DNA of 64,000 nucleotides from an uncultured Flavobacterium sp. (lineage in GTDB: Bacteria > Bacteroidota > Bacteroidia > Flavobacteriales > Flavobacteriaceae), in NCBI RefSeq assembly GCF_946478785.1, contig NZ_CAMLDD010000022.1, forward strand, positions 1-64,000, written 5' to 3'. The notes beneath the pieces were generated by a model. It saw nothing but the letters and a program-made list of their open reading frames with translations, was not told the origin of the DNA and did no database searches. Numbering within the stretch: position 1 is the stretch's first letter; every line of letters starts with the position of its first letter. The position numbers and the translations under genes are program-made. Positions 1 to 7,003 of this stretch are shown in pieces.

Positions 1-20
1 CTAATCTTTGAGCATCACCC

Positions 21-35
21 CGAGGCAGAGCCTCG
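21..35. repeat. Hairpin of a REP/IS200-like repeat end
   Basis: A perfect 6-bp stem with a 3-base loop (CGAGGC AGA GCCTCG). It sits in a more GC-rich stretch than its surroundings, directly upstream of the point where the epimerase homology begins. Short GC-rich hairpins of this kind are typical of the ends of Y1-transposase (IS200/REP-type) elements. That identity is inferred, because only the last 50 bases are inside the window. Confidence 0.45.
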
Positions 36-49
36 AGGAATTCTTTTGA

Positions 50-874
50 TTAAATACTGATGTTGTTAATTCAGGTCCGTTTGAAGTGATTAATGCTTTG
101 GATTTTAACCAAATTGAACATCTTGTAGAGGTTCATCATATTACAGACATTTATTTAATGGCAGCTCTTTTATCGGCCACAGCCGAAAAAAATCCTGCAT
201 TTGCCTGGGACTTGAATATGAATTCCTTATTTCATGTTTTGAATCTGGCGAAAGCCAAAAAGATAAAAAAGATATTCTGGCCATCGAGTATTGCCGTTTT
301 TGGCCCAACTACGCCAAAAGAAAACACACCGCAATACACGATTATGGAACCATCAACGGTTTATGGAATCAGTAAACAGGCGGGAGAAAGATGGTGCGAA
401 TACTATCATAATATTTATGGAGTTGATGTGAGAAGTATACGTTATCCAGGTCTAATCAGCTGGTCGACTCCTCCCGGTGGCGGAACTACAGATTATGCTG
501 TTGATATTTTTCATAAGGCTATTGCCGATAAAAAATACGAATGCTTTTTATCATCAGAAACAAAAATGCCAATGATGTATATGGAAGATGCTATTGATGC
601 CACAATCAACATCATGAAAGCTCCGGCTGAACAAATTAAAATACATTCATCTTACAATTTAGCCGCAATGAGTTTCACTCCAACAGAAATTGCTGCCGAA
701 ATCAAAAAACACATTCCGGAATTTGAGATTACTTATAATCCAGATTTCCGTCAAAAAATTGCGGACAGCTGGCCGGCAAGCATTGACGATTCTGATGCAA
801 GGAAAGACTGGGGCTGGAAACATACTTTTGATTTGGAATCAATGACTAAGGATATGCTGGAGCATTTAGGGTAA
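50..874 (+). pseudogene. NAD-dependent epimerase/dehydratase, 5'-truncated
   Basis: The encoded residues match the short-chain epimerase family close to bacterial L-threonine 3-dehydrogenase/UDP-glucose 4-epimerase-like proteins. From a GTG at 86 (262 aa) the active-site serines lie around residue 67 (WPSSIA), followed by the YxxxK pair Y93/K97. Family-like sequence continues upstream in frame from about 50 (LNTDVVNSGPFEV), but a TGA at 47-49 closes the frame. The N-terminal Rossmann strand with the GxxGxxG NAD-binding loop (about 45 residues) is therefore absent. The lost part meets a hairpin repeat at 21-35, which suggests disruption by a mobile element. A GTG-started product would lack most of the cofactor site, so I call it a probable pseudogene. 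Confidence 0.75.
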
Positions 875-890
875 AACATCCTAATATAAG

Positions 891-923
891 AAGTCCCGTT
901 TAGTGATTTAAACGGGACTTTTT
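891..923 (+). terminator. Rho-independent terminator after the epimerase
   Basis: A 12-bp stem (AAGTCCCGTTTA paired with its complement) around a short loop, followed by a T-run. It lies 17 bases after the stop codon of the epimerase. Confidence 0.8.
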
Positions 924-1054
924 GCTTATAAAATTATCATCTCTACTTCAGTTATAAGTCGTCTTCCCCACAGTTTTTTAATATTTTTGAACCAACTTAA
1001 AGAGCAGTAATAAGTAATTGTTTTCCGCTATAAACAACAACTTATGTGATCATT

Positions 1055-1634
1055 TCAATTTGTATCCATACTACTCTTTTTTTTGAATAATAACCACTTG
1101 TTATCATTTTCAAAAGAATCTCCTTTAATGTAATACTTTCCTTCTTCCTCTATAGTATAATCAATATCTGTTGAATAGGTCTCAAACAATTCTAATTGAT
1201 TATTTTTTTCTAATCCTTTATATTCATAATTTCCATCTGGCATTTCAGGATCAACTTTAAAAACAATTTTATCACTATTGACAATAAAATAATAAACCCA
1301 AAAAGTAGAAGTTCCATCAGTTAATTTATCACTGAATTACCAGTGCTTCATTGTTTACTTTTAAAACTTTAGTACATTTCCACAATTATACTCCAAGAAC
1401 ATTTTAATGTATTAAATGAATAATCGATCTCTTTATTATTAGAAGTGTTTTCTTCATCTTCAACCTCGTCTGCCTCATAAGATTCTTCGTTTACACCTGA
1501 TGCCGGGTTTAGTTCTTCAAGATCAATTTTCCTGTTGCCGTATTTTTTGAATTTGCTGATTCAAAATTCTTCTTTTTTGCATCATTACAAAATATAAAAA
1601 GCAGTAATATTGAACATAAAATTATTCTTCGCAT
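1055..1634 (-). pseudogene. Degenerate lipoprotein gene, paralogue of 2561-3496
   Basis: A decayed lipoprotein gene read in three successive frames. It begins with ATG at 1634 and a lipoprotein-like signal (MRRIILCSILLLFIFC) and stops at 1509-1511 after a frameshift. A second frame carries an acidic segment (EADEVEDEENTSNN) and stops at 1369-1371. The third frame, from about 1345, matches the C-terminal ~95 residues of the intact lipoprotein at 2561-3496 almost residue for residue (FSDK, FWVYYFI, YEYK, YYIKGDSFEN), but a TAA lies just before it. Only the last 62 codons form an open frame with a start. I infer a relic of an earlier immunity-type gene duplicated at the end of the effector island. 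Confidence 0.7.
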
Positions 1635-1644
1635 TTTTTTAGAA

Positions 1645-2505
1645 TTATTTCTTGTCTTGTCTTTTTACAGTTTCAACATAGATATCATTGATTTGCTTCC
1701 CGTTAAGATTTGAATAAATTAGTTTACTTTTTGCATACCACTTATTATCCTTTAAATACATTTTTAATAATGGAAGGTTCTTATTTCCATTATAAGTATC
1801 TCCCTCTATTGTTTTAGAATATTTAAAAACAAGCGTGTCCTTATCTAATTCTAAATTACATAAATAATAAAAATCTGTTTGATAACCTGATCCGGAAAAT
1901 GTAGCATTATCTTTTTTAATGGCAATATTATATCCCACAATAGCCTCTGACATATTACCAATATTTCCATAATTGACATCATAATCATATTTTCCATACC
2001 ATTTATTGAATTCAATCTCACTGTTAGTTACTACATTGTTTATATCGAAATTTACTGGTGCAACAGCATCTACTTTTTTATTTTTATTTATATATACTAT
2101 AGACCATTTACTCTCCAATTGATTTTTATTAACAAACAGATTCAATTTTTTAAAATTAACTACCGTTTTATCTGTTGTTATGTATTTAATTTTTTTCAAA
2201 TCTAATTGCTCTGTAATATTTGCTAAATAACCTGCAACATCATCAGCAATTATATAAAAATCACTATCTCCATGCTTCTTTTTTAATCCTTTAATTTCAT
2301 CTGTGTTTGGTTCAAATAAAACTACAGTATTGTTCTCCAAAATCACTAATGTATCATTTAATGATGTTTTTAAAATATCATTAGATATGTTATTGCTTTT
2401 ATCAAAAGTTTTACTACTTAATTCTTTCTCTGCATTTATTTTTTTACAACCAAATGTTATATTAAGTAATAATAACAATGTCAATATTATAGATTTACTT
2501 TTCAT
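1645..2505 (-). CDS. Hypothetical lipoprotein in the effector island
   Basis: A 286-aa protein of unrecognised family. The N-terminus is a lipoprotein signal with a hydrophobic stretch ending FGC (Cys20), followed by a charged linker, so it should be lipid-anchored in the periplasm or outer membrane. The rest is Lys/Asn/Asp-rich and mostly beta-strand-like in pattern, with no catalytic motif I can name. The gene lies 55 bases downstream of another lipoprotein gene on the same strand, at the tail of the toxin island. It is very AT-rich, like the other small genes here. Position and predicted localisation fit an immunity protein for a peptidoglycan-attacking effector, but that is inference only. 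Confidence 0.7.
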   Translation of the reverse strand: MKSKSIILTLLLLLNITFGCKKINAEKELSSKTFDKSNNISNDILKTSLNDTLVILENNTVVLFEPNTDEIKGLKKKHGDSDFYIIADDVAGYLANITEQLDLKKIKYITTDKTVVNFKKLNLFVNKNQLESKWSIVYINKNKKVDAVAPVNFDINNVVTNSEIEFNKWYGKYDYDVNYGNIGNMSEAIVGYNIAIKKDNATFSGSGYQTDFYYLCNLELDKDTLVFKYSKTIEGDTYNGNKNLPLLKMYLKDNKWYAKSKLIYSNLNGKQINDIYVETVKRQDKK

Positions 2506-2560
2506 GTAACTGTACCTCCCTTGTACTTGATAAAAACAACTTGATTTGATTCATTTTTTA

Positions 2561-3496
2561 CTACTGCTTTTTCTTTTCGAATAACAACCACTTATTATTA
2601 TTTTCAAAAGAATCACCTTTAATATAATACTTACCTCCTTCTTCTTTTATAGTATAATCAGTCTTTATTGAATCAGTATCAAACAATCCTAATTGATTAT
2701 TTTTTTCTAATGCTTTATATTCATAATCTCCCCCTGGTATTTCCGGATCAGCTTTAAAAATAATTTTATCATCATTTATGATAAAATAATAAACCCAAAA
2801 GCTAGAAGTTCCATCACTGAATTTATCACTGAATTCTCGCTGGTAAGTTCCTTGCCATTTGACTGGTATCTGATTTTCATTATTAGATTTGGATACCGAT
2901 TCATTTGATTTTTTTACAATTTTGTCAATAAAACCCTCTCTCCATTTATTTTCTTTACCTTCATCATTTTCATTTTTTATAATAAAATTATCTACGATTT
3001 CCCATTTTTTTAACTCATCCTTATAAAAGTAGACGTTAATCTCCCTAGGTATTTTTGGAGAATAAGGACTATCCATTTTCGGTTTTTTTTTCAAATATTT
3101 AATATCAGTGTACAATACCCAAATATTAAAATCTTTACTTAATTCCTTAAATCCTCTTTTATTTAAGTCTTTACATATTTTAGTATCGATTTCATATCCC
3201 TTTCCTGAATATTTATTTTTGTTTATAGCATACCACTTTTCTGCTCCTATTTTAGGTATAAGAATAAAAAAAGCTTCTCCATCTCGATAACTAAAATCAA
3301 AATTCCTAAAAACCCCTTCATGTCCCTCAGTAGCAATCCCTTCTAAATCGTCAATAGGGTAAGCCAAAAAATCTATACTTTTTAAAATTTTTTCTTTTTT
3401 AACATCTGATTTAGAAACTTCTTCTTTCGCCTTTTGGCAACTAATAATCTGAATATTACATATTATTAATGCGCTTAATATTATTATTCTTTTCAT
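2561..3496 (-). CDS. Lipoprotein, candidate immunity protein of the 665-aa toxin
   Basis: A 311-aa lipoprotein of unknown family. Its signal ends at the lipobox IISC (Cys20). The N-terminal ~200 residues form one segment and a Ser/Asn linker follows (about residues 199-207). The C-terminal ~95 residues form a second domain (WQGTYQREF to the end) that recurs in the broken gene at 1055-1634. It starts 8 bases after the stop of the 665-aa toxin-like gene, so the two are almost certainly co-transcribed. Toxin genes followed at once by a periplasmic lipoprotein are a common effector/immunity arrangement when the toxin attacks the cell wall. The immunity role is inferred from this position. Confidence 0.7.
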   Translation of the reverse strand: MKRIIILSALIICNIQIISCQKAKEEVSKSDVKKEKILKSIDFLAYPIDDLEGIATEGHEGVFRNFDFSYRDGEAFFILIPKIGAEKWYAINKNKYSGKGYEIDTKICKDLNKRGFKELSKDFNIWVLYTDIKYLKKKPKMDSPYSPKIPREINVYFYKDELKKWEIVDNFIIKNENDEGKENKWREGFIDKIVKKSNESVSKSNNENQIPVKWQGTYQREFSDKFSDGTSSFWVYYFIINDDKIIFKADPEIPGGDYEYKALEKNNQLGLFDTDSIKTDYTIKEEGGKYYIKGDSFENNNKWLLFEKKKQ

Positions 3497-3504
3497 AATT
3501 TTAA

Positions 3505-5502
3505 TTACAGTTTTTTAGTATAATTCTTTGGACGATAATAACCTGCCCAAGCTGTATGGCCAAATTGTGCTCCCCCTAATCTATCATATATTGCGGTTCT
3601 AGTACAACCTTTTCCAGAATAACCTCCGTTTTTTACCTGTTGGCTTTCCCCAACTGCACCATATGATCCAATAGATTCTAATATTGTAACAGTATCTTTT
3701 ACTTCATCATATTCATAAACTACACCCGTATGTCCTTCCCATGCACCGCCATTTTGATGACCCCAAGCAAAAATATCTCCTCTTTGAGGTTTAAAGTTTT
3801 CTTCTTTACTTCCTGCAACAAGATCAATATTATTATTACCTATAACTTTTCTAAAAGCATTTTCACTTATCATATTTGCAGTTGTCATATAAATTGGTTT
3901 TTCAGTTATACCTAATTCAAATAAATATCGACTAACAAACTCTGAACAATCCATTTTTTCTAAACCTTCGGTTGTATCATCTGTTCGTAAATGATTAGTT
4001 TCTTGTTTATAGTCATGATGTGCGTCAGCAATTTTTTTCATTTTTACTAAAACGCCTTCTCCTAATGAATCTTTTTCATTTTTATTTTTAATTCCACAAT
4101 TAAACTCTTTAGTTTTAAAAGTGATACCTTTTACTTCTTTAACTTTTAACCTTGGTCTTAGTTCTCCTTTTGTAATTTTTTCATCTTTTGTGCCTTGTCC
4201 AGTAGTATTATAAATTATTTTTCCTTTAGAATTTGTATGTTTTTCTATGTAATATTCACCATCAATACTTTTATTTGCATTATAATATCTAGAACTATTT
4301 TCTTCACTATAACAAACAAACGAATCCTTTTCACCAACAGCAGCAGGACACCAAATGCACATATACATATCTAAAGAGTCATTGATTACTTTCCCTGAAT
4401 CTATCCACATTTTAAAATATAATTTAACAAAATCTAGTTGTCTTATAATTGTCATCTCTGACAATATTTTTTTTGTCAATATTATTCCATCATTATATTT
4501 ATTTTTTCTATTCATTCCTGTTATAGCAGTTTCAGTCCACTGTACTAATCCTGTAGCTCCTCCAGAACTATATCCTTCATTAGGTTTAAATGATTCTCCT
4601 GTTTCTAGTGCCATACATACCATCAACTGGTTTGCCATTTCTTTCTTTTTACTTTCCCCCCAAAGACTGGCACATATTTCTACTACTTTTTTTCTTTCAT
4701 CACAAGTAAATTTATTACCCCAAATTAAATCATAATCTTTACAAACACAAGTTCCGGTTTGATTTCCTGACTTAGCATCCCCTTTCCCAACCAAAACAGC
4801 ACTTTTATATTCCGCCAGTCCCAGCAAAGCACTCTTTTTGGTTATAGCAAGAGTTCCCGTAGCAGATTTTGCACCATTGTACAGAATCTCGCCCTGACTG
4901 TCTTGTACAACGGCATATACGATACACATGGATAGCTTTGGGTTTATTTTTTCCCATTTTACGCTTGCCTGTATGGCACCGCTTTTATCTATTTTAACCT
5001 CAGCAGGAGGGATTTCGAAAAGACTTTTACCTTTGCTGTAAATGGTAATTTTGAGTTTTTCGTTTTCTTTTATCCCTCTCGATTTACCGTAAAAATAACT
5101 TATCTTATCATAATCGGCATGATAATGCCTGTTTTTACCATCCTGACTCCCAATATGTGCCGAATAAATCTGGCGTTTATCCTCGACATTCAGGTGATTT
5201 TTAGATTCAAAAATGTTATTGGTATTGGCTAATTTTAGTTTTGGAGCTCCAATTTTTACATACAGCATACCCCAATTGCCTGCTTTGCCCTTTACATAAC
5301 TATCTAAAGTAAAGGGAATAAGGTTCCCGTCGTATTTAGGGACGTTGATGACCTTGCAATAATCGTTTTTAAATGCATCATTATCCCAAATCTCTATCGT
5401 TAAATCCTCGCCGATCAGATGCTCCTGTTTTACCCAAATATTTACTGTTTGCAACCAGCTCGATTTCTCTATCTCAATACCATTACTGTCTGTAAAAAAC
5501 AT
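3505..5502 (-). CDS. Orphan effector module: constant region + muramidase-like + NlpC/P60-like domains
   Basis: A 665-aa ORF with no signal peptide. Residues 1-250 match the constant region of the 1313-aa protein (7004-10945) from its matching Met (G-M-L/F-FTDSNG) onward, with well over half of the residues identical. After a GTCVC motif (about 250) the sequence changes completely. A lysozyme/transglycosylase-like segment follows (ALETGESF with a candidate catalytic Glu, then ATGLVQWT), then a cysteine-peptidase-like domain of NlpC/P60 or CHAP type (MDCSEFV, RGDIFAWGH, GHTGVVYEY). Constant-region homology continues upstream in this frame for about 50 codons to 5652, where an in-frame stop occurs. 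No ATG, GTG or TTG lies between. The gene thus lacks the LysM and PAAR-like parts and looks like a displaced C-terminal cassette. Whether it is expressed from the 5502 ATG is uncertain. Confidence 0.75.
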   Translation of the reverse strand: MFFTDSNGIEIEKSSWLQTVNIWVKQEHLIGEDLTIEIWDNDAFKNDYCKVINVPKYDGNLIPFTLDSYVKGKAGNWGMLYVKIGAPKLKLANTNNIFESKNHLNVEDKRQIYSAHIGSQDGKNRHYHADYDKISYFYGKSRGIKENEKLKITIYSKGKSLFEIPPAEVKIDKSGAIQASVKWEKINPKLSMCIVYAVVQDSQGEILYNGAKSATGTLAITKKSALLGLAEYKSAVLVGKGDAKSGNQTGTCVCKDYDLIWGNKFTCDERKKVVEICASLWGESKKKEMANQLMVCMALETGESFKPNEGYSSGGATGLVQWTETAITGMNRKNKYNDGIILTKKILSEMTIIRQLDFVKLYFKMWIDSGKVINDSLDMYMCIWCPAAVGEKDSFVCYSEENSSRYYNANKSIDGEYYIEKHTNSKGKIIYNTTGQGTKDEKITKGELRPRLKVKEVKGITFKTKEFNCGIKNKNEKDSLGEGVLVKMKKIADAHHDYKQETNHLRTDDTTEGLEKMDCSEFVSRYLFELGITEKPIYMTTANMISENAFRKVIGNNNIDLVAGSKEENFKPQRGDIFAWGHQNGGAWEGHTGVVYEYDEVKDTVTILESIGSYGAVGESQQVKNGGYSGKGCTRTAIYDRLGGAQFGHTAWAGYYRPKNYTKKL

Positions 5503-5655
5503 TCCAAGTACTTTGCCTTGTTTTACATCAATACTTAATGTTATTCCCGGCTTCCTGCTTATTGCACATTGTACGTTTTGCTTTCCTGCAGCGACGGGTG
5601 TTATCGATATGGTTTTTTTATCTATGGTTGTGTGTGGGATTGCTGTTTTCCAATT
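4745..5655 (-). repeat. Diverged direct repeat: effector constant region, copy 1
   Basis: This block aligns with 8160-9057 at a nearly constant offset (3403 bases at one end, 3406 at the other). The first 140 bases of the alignment (5510-5652 against 8913-9056) are almost identical; the rest is more diverged but clearly related. Homology stops abruptly at both ends, beside a stop codon upstream and at the GxCxC toxin boundary downstream. Confidence 0.8.
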
Positions 5656-5755
5656 TTATACATTTTAAGGTATCAAAAAACAACTCAATTATATCTTTGT
5701 TTTTTAATTTTAGCTTGGTCTCAAATAACTTTACTATCTTTTTAACGAATGTCAT
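5618..5755 (-). CDS. 45-aa ORF coupled to the lipoprotein gene, truncated by the orphan cassette
   Basis: A short ORF beginning MTFVKKIVKLFETK. Its ATG overlaps the TGA of the preceding lipoprotein gene (ATGA at 5755-5752), the usual layout for translational coupling. The first ~34 codons are lysine-rich and unrelated to the constant region. The frame then crosses the junction near 5652, reads about ten codons of constant-region DNA in the wrong frame, and stops at 5618-5620. It is best read as the 5' remnant of a third gene of the upstream operon, cut off when the orphan toxin cassette arrived. A tiny functional protein cannot be excluded. Confidence 0.45.
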   Translation of the reverse strand: MTFVKKIVKLFETKLKLKNKDIIELFFDTLKCIKLENSNPTHNHR

Positions 5756-6384
5756 TCTAACACACTACTAACTATTTTCCATTTATTATCTTTCAGTTGA
5801 AAAATAGTTGTATTCGTTTTACAACAGCCCTGAGGCCTAATGATTATAAGTCTTTTATTTGTTTTGTCCATGGTTTTTGGGAAAAATCCTTTATTTAGGG
5901 GAAATTTCTCATCCTCAGTGAATTTACCATCTTTATTCTGAAAGAAATAAGAATATATTGGACCTCCATTACCTCCATAATCATAGAGAATTGCAAAATC
6001 TTTAAGATTATCAAAATTAAAATCAGCAACTATAAAATCATGATAATTTTCAATTCCTTCTTTTATTTCATTGTCCGAGTTAAAATAATCAATCCGAGTT
6101 AAATTAATAGAATCGTTAATTGCAGGCCAAATTCCTGGAGAATAAATTATATCTTGGGAAGTTTTATTCTCTCTGGTTATCCTAATCTTAAATTTAGAAG
6201 GTCTGTCATCTACATCTGTTTTTATTAAACTTACCACGAAATCTAAATCGTTAAAATAACTTTTATCCTCCTCTGCTTTTTTTTCAAAAGAGTTATTATT
6301 TAATTCTTTCCCTATATCATTATTAGAGTGATTTCTACAACTTAGAGAACTAATTAGCAAAACAAGCATTACACTTTTTTTCAT
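5752..6384 (-). CDS. Lipoprotein with XAC2610/VCBS-like C-terminus, candidate immunity protein
   Basis: A 210-aa lipoprotein. A hydrophobic signal ends in SLSC (Cys16), followed by an Asn/Lys/Glu linker. From about residue 115 it shows a VCBS/FG-GAP-like pattern (VADFNFDNLKDFAILYDYGG), then a strand-rich tail with a Cys-Cys pair. This layout is like XAC2610-type periplasmic proteins, some of which inhibit lysozyme-like secreted effectors; I recognise the pattern only loosely. It begins 4 bases after the upstream lipoprotein gene and lies two genes downstream of the 1313-aa muramidase-bearing effector. A role as inhibitor of that muramidase is a reasonable inference, not shown by the sequence. 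Confidence 0.6.
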   Translation of the reverse strand: MKKSVMLVLLISSLSCRNHSNNDIGKELNNNSFEKKAEEDKSYFNDLDFVVSLIKTDVDDRPSKFKIRITRENKTSQDIIYSPGIWPAINDSINLTRIDYFNSDNEIKEGIENYHDFIVADFNFDNLKDFAILYDYGGNGGPIYSYFFQNKDGKFTEDEKFPLNKGFFPKTMDKTNKRLIIIRPQGCCKTNTTIFQLKDNKWKIVSSVLE

Positions 6385-6388
6385 TTTT

Positions 6389-6997
6389 TTAGATTAAGAG
6401 ACTTAAATATACTTTTAATGTTTTATCGTTCCGCCATTCTATCCAAAACAATTTATTATCCTGTGTTATATTTTTTACTTGCAGCCAATTTCCTTGAATT
6501 TTTATAACTTCAATTTCATCATCAGAATTCCATTCTTTTATGTTTATACTTTTACCATTAATACTATTACGAGGCGGGTTCTCTTTTAAATTTTTACTCA
6601 CAATACTTACAACCTGATCTTTCAAAAATTCATTCCAACTATAAAATATAAAATTTTGTGTAGGCTTAATATAAGCAAAAGTGTTTTTGGCAGTAACAAT
6701 TTTGTAATATTTATTTTTTTTTTCAATACAAGTAAAAAATAAAATTCCATAATCGGGTTTATTTAATAGAGGAATAATATCTTTTCCTAATTTAGCCTTT
6801 TTTGTTTTTGTTTCAAGAAAGGTAGTATCCGCATATAAAACAATGCTTTCTTCTACTTTTACCAATTGAACCAATCCGATTCCAACATTCTGAATTAAAT
6901 TATCATTTTGATATTCCAATTCATTTTTTTTTTCTTGAGATCTACAACTACTAATAATGAGAAGTAGAATACTATTTATTAAAATTATTTTTTTCAT
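6389..6997 (-). CDS. Hypothetical lipoprotein next to the 1313-aa effector
   Basis: A 202-aa lipoprotein whose signal ends at the lipobox ISSC (Cys18). The mature part has a short strand-rich region with spaced aromatic residues. Its tail (IKIQGNWLQVKN, then FWIEWRNDKTLKVYL) looks like an SH3-type barrel. I cannot assign a family. The start lies 6 bases downstream of the stop of the large effector gene, making it the first candidate immunity gene of that effector. The base composition is strongly AT-rich, unlike the middle of the effector gene, which fits independent acquisition of the toxin/immunity part. Confidence 0.65.
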   Translation of the reverse strand: MKKIILINSILLLIISSCRSQEKKNELEYQNDNLIQNVGIGLVQLVKVEESIVLYADTTFLETKTKKAKLGKDIIPLLNKPDYGILFFTCIEKKNKYYKIVTAKNTFAYIKPTQNFIFYSWNEFLKDQVVSIVSKNLKENPPRNSINGKSINIKEWNSDDEIEVIKIQGNWLQVKNITQDNKLFWIEWRNDKTLKVYLSLLI

Positions 6998-7003
6998 AAT
7001 GTT

